Origin: JACKFB01 sp041389525
Lineage (GTDB): Bacteria > Myxococcota_A > UBA9042 > PHBI01 > JACKFB01
DNA length: 64,000 nt
Assembly (NCBI GenBank): GCA_041389525.1
Contig: JAWKRR010000017.1
Location: 50,533-114,532 of the forward strand
Direction: 5' to 3'
Shown here piece by piece: positions 44,906-53,447 of the stretch. Every line of letters starts with the position of its first letter. Within the stretch, counting starts at the first letter, position 1. The notes beneath the pieces were generated by a model that was given only the letters and a program-made list of their open reading frames with translations, had not been told where the DNA came from and did not search any database. The translations under genes were made by a program, and so were the position numbers.

Positions 44906-46888
44906 TTGGACACCACCCTGCAGGTCAAGCTCGAGCTGGTCCGGCCTGGGCCAGCGCACAACCAGCTGCTCTCGCCGCTGACCGACTACGTGGCGCTCTG
45001 CGGCGCCGCCAGCCCCAACACCTTCTCCGTCCCCATCGAGCACCGCGAGCTCTTGCGCCAGCTCCGCGCGCTCACCGGCGACTCCGACCCCGAGCGCCGC
45101 CGCGCCCAGCTGGACCAGACCGCCCAGCTTGGCGAGGGCATCTTCGCGTCCATCGACGCCTTCAAGACCGAGCTCGGCGCCGCCGGCCGGGCACCCGACC
45201 GCGACGGCATCATCCACCTGCGCTTGGTGGTCACGCCGTCTGAGCTGGCCATCATCCCCTTCGAGGCCGCCAACCTGCCCCAGGGCCTCCCCGGCGAGAA
45301 GCTGCCTCTGGCGCTTCAAGCCGTGCTGCCGGTCACCATCACCCGCGAGACCCGAGACTGTCAGCCGCCCCCGAAAGACTGGTGGAAGCGGCGCCCGCGC
45401 ATCCTGGTCGTCGCCGCGTCGCCGCCCGGCCTCGCACCCGTGCCCATCCGCGCCCACCTGCTTGCGCTGCGCCGCGCGCTGGAGCCCTGGCTACGCGCCC
45501 CAGACACCGTCACCAAGACCGCCCGCGATGGCGGCAGCTTCGTGCCCCACACCTTCGCCGAGGCCGTCACCGTGCTGCCCGCGGCGTCGTTGCGTGCGGT
45601 TCGCGAGGCGTGCGCAGCGGGCGCCTACACCCACGTCCACATCCTCGCCCACGGTCTGCCGCTGCCCGGCACTCACGACGAGCGCTTTGGCATTGCACTG
45701 CACAGCGACTCGCGGGCTCACGAGCTCGCGGTCGTGAGCGGTCGCGACCTCGTCCTCGCGCTGCGAACGCACAACGCCGAGGGCTGTCAGTTCTCGGCAC
45801 CGCTGCACGTCACCCTGGCGAGCTGCGACTCTGGCAACGTCGGCGGCGTCGTCGCGCCGGGCGCCAGCATCGCCCACGAGCTTCACTCCGGCGGCATCCC
45901 CTGGGTCGTCGCGTCGCAGTTCCCACTCTCCTTCGCCGGCTCAGCCGTCATGGCGGAGGTCCTGTACCAGCGGCTCTTGCGCGGCGACGACCCGCGCTGC
46001 GTCCTGCACGACCTGCGCCAGCGGCTCAGCACCGAGTGCAGCGGGACCAACGACTGGGCGGCCCTGGTCGCCTACGCCGCCATCGGCGACGACTTCGAGC
46101 AGGACTGGGCGCGCTTCGCCAGCAAGCAGAACCACCGCGCCATCGACACGGCCTTCTTCGCGCTCGACGCCGTCCTCGACACCGCGGGAAAGAACCCCAA
46201 GATCGGGGACATTCTCAAGCCGATCCAAGACCGAATCGCGCTCTACACCCAGCGATTTCAAAGCGCGGCGGAGCGGTCCAGCGCACGCGGTGACGAGGAC
46301 ATGCGCAGCGAAGCCTTCGGGATGATGGCCTCGAACTGCAAGCGCAGCGCCCAGGTCTTCCACGCCCTGAAGGACTCCGCCAAGGAGCAAGCGGCGCTAA
46401 AGCAGGCGCGCACGCACTACCGCGACGCGCTCGAGGCGAGCATCCGCAATCACTGGGTTGTCGGGCAGTATCTGGCGCTGTTCTTGCCGCTGGAGGGCAC
46501 CGTCCCGACCGGCTGGTGGCACGTCGCCCGCGCCTCGGCCGAGGTCGATCTGAAGAAGTCTGACGCCATCACCGCCGCGTGGGCCCACGGCAGCCTCGCC
46601 GAGCTCTACCTGCTGGCCCTGGCCTCCGACGACCTGCTCGCCGCCTTCCCCGACGCCGACAAACGCGCCCTCGACCACGCACGCCGCATCGTGGAGATCC
46701 GCGGCTTCGAAGCCTTCGAGGCCACCTCCACCCGCCGCCAGTTCCGCCGCTACGCCGACTGGTGGATCCCCGCCGCCGTTGACGCCCTGCGCGCGCGCGC
46801 CGACACCACCGGCCCCCAAGCAAAAGCCAAGCTGGCGCCTCTGGAAAAGACCGCCAAAGCGCTGGTCGCGGCCCTCAGCCCAAGCTAA
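44906..46888 (+). CDS. CHAT-domain (caspase-like) protease protein
   Basis: The start is a TTG at 44906 with GGGAGG five bases before it. The protein has 660 residues. The CHAT domain lies about 160-415, with the catalytic dyad His249 (HVHILAHG) and Cys307 (LASCDSGN), followed by GIPWVVASQFPLS. The N-terminal 150 residues form a beta-rich domain of no named family. The C-terminal 240 residues are helical, with TPR-like spacing. CHAT proteases are clan CD cysteine peptidases. In known bacterial systems they are switched on by partners, some of them in antiviral defence. One base separates it from the metallophosphoesterase gene. Confidence 0.88.
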   Translation: MDTTLQVKLELVRPGPAHNQLLSPLTDYVALCGAASPNTFSVPIEHRELLRQLRALTGDSDPERRRAQLDQTAQLGEGIFASIDAFKTELGAAGRAPDRDGIIHLRLVVTPSELAIIPFEAANLPQGLPGEKLPLALQAVLPVTITRETRDCQPPPKDWWKRRPRILVVAASPPGLAPVPIRAHLLALRRALEPWLRAPDTVTKTARDGGSFVPHTFAEAVTVLPAASLRAVREACAAGAYTHVHILAHGLPLPGTHDERFGIALHSDSRAHELAVVSGRDLVLALRTHNAEGCQFSAPLHVTLASCDSGNVGGVVAPGASIAHELHSGGIPWVVASQFPLSFAGSAVMAEVLYQRLLRGDDPRCVLHDLRQRLSTECSGTNDWAALVAYAAIGDDFEQDWARFASKQNHRAIDTAFFALDAVLDTAGKNPKIGDILKPIQDRIALYTQRFQSAAERSSARGDEDMRSEAFGMMASNCKRSAQVFHALKDSAKEQAALKQARTHYRDALEASIRNHWVVGQYLALFLPLEGTVPTGWWHVARASAEVDLKKSDAITAAWAHGSLAELYLLALASDDLLAAFPDADKRALDHARRIVEIRGFEAFEATSTRRQFRRYADWWIPAAVDALRARADTTGPQAKAKLAPLEKTAKALVAALSPS

Positions 46889-46924
46889 GAAGCTCGCCGC
46901 CCTCCCCCGCCCCGAGACACGCCC

Positions 46925-48148
46925 CTGCAACCGCTCGTCCTGGCCATCTTCGGCCTCACCTGGATCCTCATCGCGGGTCGGCGCCTCGCGATTTTGCCCA
47001 TCGGTCGCCCCGCGGGCGCGCTGCTGGGTGCTGTGCTCATGGTGGCCGCCGGCGCGCTGACGCCGGCTCAGAGCTACGCCGCCATCGACGGCGACACCAT
47101 CGTCCTGCTCTTCGGGATGATGCTGCTCACCGGCGAGCTCGCCGAGGTCGGCTTCTTCGACCGCGCCTCGGGCTGGCTCCTACGCGCCGGCCGCACGCCC
47201 CGCCGCCTGCTGGTCGTGGTCGCCGTCGGCTCGGGCCTGCTCTCCGCACTCCTGGTCAACGACACCGTCTGCCTCTTCATGACGCCCGTGCTGCTGGTCA
47301 CCTGCCGCCAAGCCGGGCTGCCGGTCGCGCCCTACCTCATCGCGCTCGCGACCTCCGCCAACATCGGGAGCGCCGCGACCCTGGTCGGCAACCCGCAGAA
47401 CATGCTCATCGGCGCCATGAGCGGCCTCAGCTTCACCCGCTTCCTCAGCCTCGCCGGCCCCGCCGCCGCGCTGGCCCTGGCCGTCAACACGGCGCTCTTG
47501 CTCGCGGTCTACGGCCGCCGGCTCTCGGCGTTCACTGAAACGCCCGCCCGCCCTGCGCCCGGCCCCCACGCCCCGATGACGCCTGGCTTCTGGTGGGTCA
47601 GCGCCGCCCTCGCCGCCGTCATCATCGCGTTCTTCGCCGGCGCCCACCTCGGCTACGCCACCCTCACCGGCGCCGCCCTGGTCCTCTGCACCCGCCGCCG
47701 CGACGCCGGCGCCGCCCTCGCCCGCGTCGACTGGTCGCTGCTGGTCTTCTTCTCAGGCCTCTTCGTCGTGGTCGCCGGCCTGCGCTCCACAGGGCTCGTC
47801 GATCTCGCCTGGAGCCACCTCGCGCCCCACCTCGACCTCGCCAGCGCCAGGGGCCTCGCCACCTTCTCGGGTGCCATGGCAGTCGGCTCCAACCTGGTCT
47901 CGAACGTCCCGCTGGTGATGCTGGTCGGCCCCTACCTGCCGGCCCTGGGCGACCCGGAGACCGGCTACGTCCTGCTCGCCTTCACCACCACCCTCGCGGG
48001 AAACCTGACCCTGGTCGGCTCGGTCGCCAACATCATCGTGGCCGAGGGCGCGCGGGAGAGCGGCGGCCTGGGCTTTCTAGAGCACCTGCGCTTCGGGCTG
48101 CTCGCGACCCCGCTGACCCTGCTGGCGGGCGTTTGGCTGATCGGCTGA
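46925..48148 (+). CDS. ArsB/NhaD-type (ion transporter superfamily) carrier
   Basis: The family's first helix (LVLAIFGLTWILIAG) is coded before the first TTG at 46994 and after a stop at 46886. The only suitable start I see is a CTG at 46925, giving 407 residues. About 11 membrane helices follow, with TIVLLFGMMLLTGELAEVGFF, ALLVNDTVCLFMTPV, TSANIGSAATLVGNPQNMLI and in the second half SNLVSNVPLVML and GNLTLVGSVANIIVAE. These paired repeats mark the ArsB/NhaD/CitM superfamily. The substrate (arsenite, Na+/H+ or an organic anion) is open, since no ars genes are near. It starts 36 bases after the CHAT gene and may be co-transcribed. Confidence 0.88.
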   Translation: MQPLVLAIFGLTWILIAGRRLAILPIGRPAGALLGAVLMVAAGALTPAQSYAAIDGDTIVLLFGMMLLTGELAEVGFFDRASGWLLRAGRTPRRLLVVVAVGSGLLSALLVNDTVCLFMTPVLLVTCRQAGLPVAPYLIALATSANIGSAATLVGNPQNMLIGAMSGLSFTRFLSLAGPAAALALAVNTALLLAVYGRRLSAFTETPARPAPGPHAPMTPGFWWVSAALAAVIIAFFAGAHLGYATLTGAALVLCTRRRDAGAALARVDWSLLVFFSGLFVVVAGLRSTGLVDLAWSHLAPHLDLASARGLATFSGAMAVGSNLVSNVPLVMLVGPYLPALGDPETGYVLLAFTTTLAGNLTLVGSVANIIVAEGARESGGLGFLEHLRFGLLATPLTLLAGVWLIG

Positions 48149-48236
48149 GGCGTCGCGTGTTCCCGTGAGCGCTGTGTGGGCTATCGCGCACCGCAGCGAT
48201 CGCTGCACATCGCCGTCACACAATCGGCTCGCCTTA

Positions 48237-49211
48237 CTACACCAGCGCGCTCTTCGCGACGCACCAATCCCACAGGCGTTGGCGCTCCTCGGGCGTGTCG
48301 GCGCGGCGCGTCTTGGCGAGCCGGTGGATCGGGCGCGGGCGCCGGTCGTGCCAGAACAGGCCGCCCTGCTCACGCGGCGCGGCGTCGGAGGCGGCCAACC
48401 AGATCAGCGTATCTGCGCCGTCGGCCGGGGTGCGCAGGAGCGGGCCGACCACGCGGCGAAAGGTCGGCAGCGAGCGGGCGACGCCGGGCGTGTCGGCCCA
48501 GCCCGGGTGCATGGCGTGGACCAGGACGCCGTCGGGGGCGAGGCGTTCGTTCCACTGCTCGCTGAGGGTGACCTGGGCGCGTTTGGCGCGGGCGTAGGCC
48601 GTGGTCCCGTCGTAGCTGTCTTCCGGCATCTCGAGCTGGCTTACCGAGAGCGGCTCGCTGTACATGCCGCCCGACGAGACCCAGAGCACGCGGGCGGGCG
48701 CGGCGCGGCGCAGCGCGGGCGACAGGAGCTCGGTCAGCAGGAAGGGCCCGACGACCTGGCTGGCCACGGTCTGTTCGACGCCCTGGGGGCTGGTCTGGCG
48801 CTCGGCGTCGAGGGCGCCCGCGTTGTGGATCAGCACGTGGATGGCGGGGTGGCGGGCGGTCAGCTCGGCGGCGGCCGCCCGGACCGTGGCGAGGTCGCCC
48901 GTGTCGGCGACGACATAGTCGATCGCGGGGTTCCCGGTCTCTTCGCGTAGCTCGCGGCAGCGCGTCTCTGCCTTGTCGGGGTTGCGGGCGATGATCTCCA
49001 CGGTAGCGCCCATGGCGGCCAGCGCGCGGGCGGTCTCCAGGCCGAGGCCCGAAGTCCCGCCCGAGATCACCACCACCCGACCGACCATCCGCGGGCCCTC
49101 CAGGGTCTCCCAGTCGCCCATGCGCCGGCGGGCGGCTGAGCCGAGGCGGGTGAAGCTGCCGACCACGCTCCACTCCAGCAGCGAGTCGACGCCGTCGGCG
49201 AACCCGCTCAC
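48237..49211 (-). CDS. Short-chain dehydrogenase/reductase
   Basis: 324 residues from a GTG that overlaps the SRPBCC stop. A leader of about 40 residues is followed by the Rossmann motif ISGGTSGLGLETA, NNAG-type LIHNAGAL, the catalytic Ser in VLWVSSGGMYSE and YARAKRAQ (Tyr and Lys). It resembles DHRS12-like SDRs. The same SDR-SRPBCC pairing is known from light-induced operons governed by CarH/LitR regulators, and such a regulator gene lies next upstream. The substrate is unknown, possibly a lipid-derived one. Confidence 0.9.
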   Translation of the reverse strand: MSGFADGVDSLLEWSVVGSFTRLGSAARRRMGDWETLEGPRMVGRVVVISGGTSGLGLETARALAAMGATVEIIARNPDKAETRCRELREETGNPAIDYVVADTGDLATVRAAAAELTARHPAIHVLIHNAGALDAERQTSPQGVEQTVASQVVGPFLLTELLSPALRRAAPARVLWVSSGGMYSEPLSVSQLEMPEDSYDGTTAYARAKRAQVTLSEQWNERLAPDGVLVHAMHPGWADTPGVARSLPTFRRVVGPLLRTPADGADTLIWLAASDAAPREQGGLFWHDRRPRPIHRLAKTRRADTPEERQRLWDWCVAKSALV

Positions 49212-49657
49212 GACGTGCCCGCCGGCGCGCCAAGCACGCGGCGTAGTCCGACCGCGGCCCGGTCACCGATGCGCTGAAAGGCGGCGTCGAGCAGCGAATC
49301 GAAGACGCGGAGCGGGCCGTTCAGGGTCAGCACCGCGTCGTAGGTCACCAGCGAGCCCTCGCCGGCGCTGGACGGCGCGACGCGGATCTCGTCGACCGAC
49401 GTGACGAGCCGGGTGCGGGCGGTCAGCAGGACGCGGCGCGGGGCGTCGTACTCGGTCACGACGTAGCGCATCAGGGTGGTGCCGACGGTCTTGAACCAGA
49501 GGTCGTAGGCGCTGCCGACGCTCGCACCGTCGCCGACCACCCGGCTGACGCGGACGACGCCGGGGTCCCACTCGGCGAAGTGCGTGACGTCGGCCATGTA
49601 CGCGAAGGCGGCGGGCGCGGCGAGGGGTGTCTGTACGGAGGTGGTGTAGCGGGCCAT
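49208..49657 (-). CDS. SRPBCC (START-like) family protein
   Basis: 149 residues. The START-like pattern is clear: an N-terminal strand TTSVQTPLAAPAAFAYMADV, HFAEWDPGV, and a last long helix (FDSLLDAAFQRIGDRAAVGLRRVL). The fold binds hydrophobic ligands. It lies 39 bases after the CarH-like gene and is coupled to the SDR gene, forming a three-gene unit. A role in membrane lipid or pigment handling under light is an inference. Confidence 0.88.
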   Translation of the reverse strand: MARYTTSVQTPLAAPAAFAYMADVTHFAEWDPGVVRVSRVVGDGASVGSAYDLWFKTVGTTLMRYVVTEYDAPRRVLLTARTRLVTSVDEIRVAPSSAGEGSLVTYDAVLTLNGPLRVFDSLLDAAFQRIGDRAAVGLRRVLGAPAGTS

Positions 49658-49696
49658 GGGGGTGCCTTGGTCGGGGTGAGTGCGTGGCGGCGGGGG

Positions 49697-50521
49697 TCAG
49701 CGGCGGCTCGAGCGGCGGGTGGGGAAGGCGGTGAGGTAGTCGCTGAAGGCCACGAGCGAGGACAGGCGGGTGCCGTAGGCGGGCGCGGCGGGCCAGGGAC
49801 CCGACCCGCCGAGGACCAGGGCGACCTTCGCTTTTTTGCAGTGGGAGCCGACCTCGGCGGCCAGGGCGGCCAGGGCGTCGGCGTCGTGGTGGGCGGGGGA
49901 CGCGGTCATCGCCACGAGCTCGGCGCGGCCCTCGGCGACCAGCCGCGCGAGCTCGCCGACCGGCGTGCGCCGCCCCAGCCAGACGGGGGTCCAGCCGTGC
50001 TCGCGGAGGCAGGGCTCTGCCAGCGTGAGACCAAGGGAGTGCTCGTCGTCGCCGGCGCAGGCCAGCAGGCAGCGCGGGCCGCCGCCGCCGGTCGGCATCA
50101 TGTCGCCGACGCGGGCCAGGGCGCGGGCGAGGCAGTCCGACGCCACGTGCTCGTCGGCGATGCTGATGGCCCCGGACTCCCAGCGCCGGCCGATCTCGCG
50201 CAGCGCCTCCGCGACCTCGTCGCCCACCTCGCACCAGCGCCCAAGGCGGCCGCGCGCCGAGAGAAGCTGCGCCTCCACCTCGTAGCGCCGCCCGTCCACC
50301 AAGCACTGCACCCAGCGGTCGAGCGCCGAGTCGTCCTGCGCCGACGGGACCGCCTGATCGCGCAGAAGCTGCTCGACGGCCGCCCGCTCGAAGCGGCGAT
50401 GACCGCCCGCGGTCCGGGAGAAGGCCAGCGCGCCCTGGTCGGCCCAGCGTTTGATGGTCGACGCGGCCACCCCGGCGAGGGCTGCTGCGTCCGTAGTGGT
50501 CAACCAGTCCGAGGGGTTCAT
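49697..50521 (-). CDS. MerR-like HTH plus B12-binding transcription regulator (CarH/LitR type)
   Basis: I take the ATG at 50521, which has GGTGAG four bases upstream; another ATG at 50533 adds four residues. The 274-residue protein has a MerR-type HTH (TTTDAAALAGVAASTIKRW, GGHRRF). The helical cap carries the W-x9-EH signature (WESGAISIADEH). The cobalamin-binding domain keeps DxHxxG as DEHSLG. This combination marks the light-sensing adenosylcobalamin repressors CarH/LitR, which release DNA when light breaks the cofactor. It is divergent from the DCC/PlsC-like genes and upstream of SRPBCC-SDR, so it probably controls both sides and itself. Confidence 0.87.
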   Translation of the reverse strand: MNPSDWLTTTDAAALAGVAASTIKRWADQGALAFSRTAGGHRRFERAAVEQLLRDQAVPSAQDDSALDRWVQCLVDGRRYEVEAQLLSARGRLGRWCEVGDEVAEALREIGRRWESGAISIADEHVASDCLARALARVGDMMPTGGGGPRCLLACAGDDEHSLGLTLAEPCLREHGWTPVWLGRRTPVGELARLVAEGRAELVAMTASPAHHDADALAALAAEVGSHCKKAKVALVLGGSGPWPAAPAYGTRLSSLVAFSDYLTAFPTRRSSRR

Positions 50522-50551
50522 GTCACTCACCATGATACGATTCGGACGATT

Positions 50552-50564
50552 TTACAACTTGTAA
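50552..50564. promoter_or_regulatory. Candidate operator: perfect palindrome between divergent genes
   Basis: TTACAA-C-TTGTAA is an exact inverted repeat in the most AT-rich part of the 124-base divergent gap. It lies about 30 bases before the regulator gene and overlaps possible -35 boxes for both directions. TATACG at 50580-50585 may be the -10 box of the plus-strand genes. MerR-type regulators bind such short inverted repeats, so binding by the adjacent CarH-like protein is likely but not shown. Confidence 0.45.
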
Positions 50565-50645
50565 TTGCCCAAATCGCACTATACGTTGATTCAGGAAGGA
50601 CGGACGACGGCGCCCGCTCCCGAGGCTTATTGGAGGTCGACTACC

Positions 50646-51095
50646 ATGGAACAGCACCGCCGACTCGTGCGCCGCCAGTGGGTCGCGCGACCGATCGACA
50701 CGGCGTTCGAGGTCTTCTACGACGGCGCCTGCCCGCTCTGCGTGCGCGAGATTCGGATGCTGCAGCGGCGCGACCGCGACGGGCGCATCGGCTTCGTGGA
50801 TATCGCGGCGCCTGACTTCGACCCGGCCTCGGTCGGGCGAAGCTGGGAGGCGCTGATGGCGCGCATCCACGGGCGCATGCCGGACGGCACGCTGGTCGAG
50901 GGCGTGGAGGTATTTCGGCAGCTCTACGCGGCGGTCGGGTTCCGTCGGCTGGTGGCGGTGACGCGGCTGCCGGGGCTGTCGTGGCTGCTGGAGCGTGCTT
51001 ACCGCGCCTTCGCCAGCCACCGGCTGCGGCTCACGGGGCGCTGTAAGGGTGGCGCGTGCGAGCTACGCGGCGCTGAGTCGTCGGCCGGCCCGTGA
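50646..51095 (+). CDS. DCC-family (DUF393) thiol-disulfide oxidoreductase-like protein
   Basis: 149 residues from the ATG at 50646, with GGAGG ten bases upstream. The defining motif FYDGACPLCVREI holds the CxxC near residue 30, followed by GRIGFVDIAAPDFDP and a closing helical part. The family has a thioredoxin-like fold and mostly unknown partners. It is a frequent member of CarH/LitR light-response operons. It overlaps the next gene by four bases (GTGA). Confidence 0.9.
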   Translation: MEQHRRLVRRQWVARPIDTAFEVFYDGACPLCVREIRMLQRRDRDGRIGFVDIAAPDFDPASVGRSWEALMARIHGRMPDGTLVEGVEVFRQLYAAVGFRRLVAVTRLPGLSWLLERAYRAFASHRLRLTGRCKGGACELRGAESSAGP

Positions 51096-51994
51096 GCGCG
51101 CTGCGCGAGGTAGGCAGCGGCGGGCTGCAGGTCGGGTTGCGGCCGCCGGGCGTTGAGAGTGAGGCGGCGCCAAGCGGGGCGGCGTCCGGGCGGCGCGAGT
51201 CCCTCGCGAGGGTGTGGGCGCGGCGGGCGATCTCGGTGCCGATTTACGGCGCGCTGGCGGCGGCCTGCGTGGTCGGGTCGCCGGTGTGGCTGGGCTTGAG
51301 CGTGGTCGCCGACACGGTGGGCGGCCCGCGTGGGCGGTGGCCGCGGACGCGCGCGTTCGGGTTCGCCACGCTCTATCTCGTCGCCGAGGTCGTCGGCGTG
51401 GTGGCGGCCGCGCTGGTCGCCAACCCGAACCGCCTGCTGCTGCGATATGTGCTCAAGCGCGAGCTCTTGTGGGACCCCTGCCTCGACATCGTGGGGCGCC
51501 GGCTGCCGAACGCGTTCATCGACCGCCAAGCCGCGCGCAATCGGGGCGAGATCGACGCCATCTCGCGTCTGGGGCGCGGCCTGGGCCCGGACTCGGCGGC
51601 GCTCATCTACCCGGAGGGCACGCGCTTCGCACCGCAAAAGCTCGCCCGCGCGAAAGAGAAGCTGTCGGCGACCCCATACGCCCCCTTGTCGCGTGTCGCA
51701 TCGCAGTATCGCAACGTCCTGCCGCCGCGCTTGGGCGGCGCGCTGGCGCTGCTCGACGCCGCGCCGGACACCGACGTCCTGCTCCTCGAGCACACGGGCT
51801 TCGAAGGCGCCGCGACCCTCGCCGGCTTCCTCGGAGGCGGCCTGGTCGGCAAGACCCTACACGTCCGCCTGCGGCGATTCTCCATGGCCGAGATCCCAGT
51901 CGCGAGGCGCGCGGACTGGCTCTACGAGCGCTGGGCCGAGCTGGACGCGTGGATCGACGGCCAGCGGCGTCGCGAGCGGGCGCCTGACGCGTAG
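51092..51994 (+). CDS. PlsC-like acyltransferase lacking the HX4D motif
   Basis: 300 residues from a GTG coupled to the DCC gene. After two hydrophobic segments (about 48-72 and 92-112) the text reads VAAALVANPNRLLLRYVLKRELLWDPCLDIVG, then FIDRQ and YPEGTRFAP. The last two are typical of 1-acyl-glycerol-3-phosphate acyltransferases. The catalytic HX4D that should stand before the VANPNRLL region is missing, and the hydrophobic helix joins this region directly. About 60-90 residues seem to be deleted in frame. As read it should be inactive as an acyltransferase. Either the gene carries a real deletion or the assembly lost a piece. Confidence 0.75.
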   Translation: MSALREVGSGGLQVGLRPPGVESEAAPSGAASGRRESLARVWARRAISVPIYGALAAACVVGSPVWLGLSVVADTVGGPRGRWPRTRAFGFATLYLVAEVVGVVAAALVANPNRLLLRYVLKRELLWDPCLDIVGRRLPNAFIDRQAARNRGEIDAISRLGRGLGPDSAALIYPEGTRFAPQKLARAKEKLSATPYAPLSRVASQYRNVLPPRLGGALALLDAAPDTDVLLLEHTGFEGAATLAGFLGGGLVGKTLHVRLRRFSMAEIPVARRADWLYERWAELDAWIDGQRRRERAPDA

Positions 51995-52106
51995 CGGCGC
52001 ACCCGCCGCGACCGCGAGAGCCCACCCTCACGCGCCGCCGCGTGGGCCGAGCAAGTCTCAAGTCTGTCCCCGACCCCTGTTCGGGCGGAGAAGCGCTGAG
52101 TCGGGC

Positions 52107-52682
52107 CTAAACGCCTCCGCCTCCCTCTGCCAGCTCCGCCACCGCCGCCGCGATGCGCTTAGTCCGGGTCTCGGCACGCTTGGCGGTCTGGATGGGGTGG
52201 TAGATGGCGAAGACCTTCGCGCGGGTGAGCGTCGCGAAGCGCTCCTGCGCCGCCGGATTCGCCGCCAGCGCCCGCAGGAACTCCTCGGGCAGCACCATGT
52301 CGGCCGAGCCCGCGTAGGCCCGCTCCCAGCGGCCATCCGCCCGCGCCGCCTCCACATGCACCATCCCCGCCGGCCGCATCCCGCCGTCAGCGATGAGCCG
52401 CTCCGCGTGCTCGCAGTTCCGCTTCGACCAGTTCGACCGAGCCCGCCGAGGCGTCAACCGCTGGATGAACGACACCTCGTCCAAGGACTTCCGCTGCCCG
52501 TCGATCCACCCCCAAGCGATGGCAGCGACGACGCAGTCCCCCCAATCCACGCTCGGCGTCCCCGACCCCTTCTTATAGATGCGAACCCAAAGCTCGCTCT
52601 CGCCGGCGTGGTTCGCCTCAAGCCAAGCATCGAGCAGCGCGATCGACTCGAACGGAAGCGCGTTGTGGGGCGACAAAGCCAC
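52107..52682 (-). CDS. YdeI/OmpD-associated family protein
   Basis: 191 residues with the family text: ELWVRIYKKGSGTPSVDWGDCVVAAIAWGWIDGQRKSLDE, RRARSNWSKRN, and a C-terminal helical part (KVFAIYHPIQTAKRAETRTKRI). These small cytoplasmic proteins have no settled biochemical role; some are linked to stress or polymyxin response. It stands alone between the light-cluster genes, in opposite direction to the PlsC-like gene, with a 112-base convergent gap. Confidence 0.88.
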   Translation of the reverse strand: MALSPHNALPFESIALLDAWLEANHAGESELWVRIYKKGSGTPSVDWGDCVVAAIAWGWIDGQRKSLDEVSFIQRLTPRRARSNWSKRNCEHAERLIADGGMRPAGMVHVEAARADGRWERAYAGSADMVLPEEFLRALAANPAAQERFATLTRAKVFAIYHPIQTAKRAETRTKRIAAAVAELAEGGGGV

Positions 52683-52838
52683 TGCCTACTCCTTCAGCCC
52701 GCCCCGCCGCGGCAGCAACAGCCAAGCGGCCCGGGCGAACCTCGTACGCCACCTGATACCGCATTTCCCAAGTGCGTACCGCGGGTGCCTGACACCAAAT
52801 GCCCGCCCACGGGGGCCCGCGACGCGCCGCCGGGCGCG

Positions 52839-53447
52839 CTACGCGTGCGTCGGGCGGTCGGTGGGGCGGACTATCGTGCCGCCGATGTCGATGCCCTCGT
52901 GGATGACGGTCAGATAGAGCAGGTCGGGGCCGCCGGGGGGGACTCGGAAGTCGTGAGTGGTGCCGGGGGTCTGGGTGAGGACCGCGCCGGAGCGGGCCTC
53001 GCTGCCGTCGACACCGTCGATGCAGACGCCTTGGAGTATCAGCATCCGCTCGGCGCCCAGGTGGGTGTGCTCGGGGAAGGTCTGGCCTGCGGGGACGCGG
53101 ACGAAGCCGGTGATGGTGCCGTCGAGGCTGGGGCCGTGGCTGACCCAGCACGAGCTTGCGGGGCCGGGGCCGGCGAGCCATTTGGTGCGGTCGTCGATGT
53201 GGGCCATGACGCCGCGCGCGGCCTCGACGCCGAGGTCCAGCATCTGGGCCACCGCCTCGGTGAAGCGACCCAGGCGGTCCGTGGTCGCCGCGCTCCCCAA
53301 GAGCCGGTCGCGCAGGGACGCGGCGGGACGGACCGGGGCCAAGCCGTCGGCGAGGCGCATCAAGGCCTCGGTGGCCGCCGGGTCATCGGCGCAGGCCTCG
53401 ACCGCGAAGGCGTCGGCGGGCTTCTGGGGGTTCTCTGCGTCGCTCAT
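52839..53447 (-). CDS. ChrR-like cupin protein, probable anti-sigma partner
   Basis: The ATG at 53447 overlaps the sigma-factor stop (ATGA) and gives 202 residues. The C-terminal half is a cupin with FPEHTHLGAERMLILQG (metal ligands His, His, Glu) and GTTHDF. The N-terminal half is helical. It does not show the clear HxxxCxxC zinc site of a canonical ChrR anti-sigma domain. ChrR proteins hold an ECF sigma factor until singlet oxygen is sensed through the cupin. The fixed order sigma-then-cupin with coupling supports that role here, but the missing zinc site leaves the inhibitory mechanism uncertain. Confidence 0.8.
   Translation of the reverse strand: MSDAENPQKPADAFAVEACADDPAATEALMRLADGLAPVRPAASLRDRLLGSAATTDRLGRFTEAVAQMLDLGVEAARGVMAHIDDRTKWLAGPGPASSCWVSHGPSLDGTITGFVRVPAGQTFPEHTHLGAERMLILQGVCIDGVDGSEARSGAVLTQTPGTTHDFRVPPGGPDLLYLTVIHEGIDIGGTIVRPTDRPTHA

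Noticed and set aside
48193..48206. GCAGCGATCGCTGC palindrome between the ArsB-like and SDR genes considered as a terminator
   Set aside because: It has no loop and no T tract. It is a short perfect palindrome of a kind expected by chance in GC-rich DNA.
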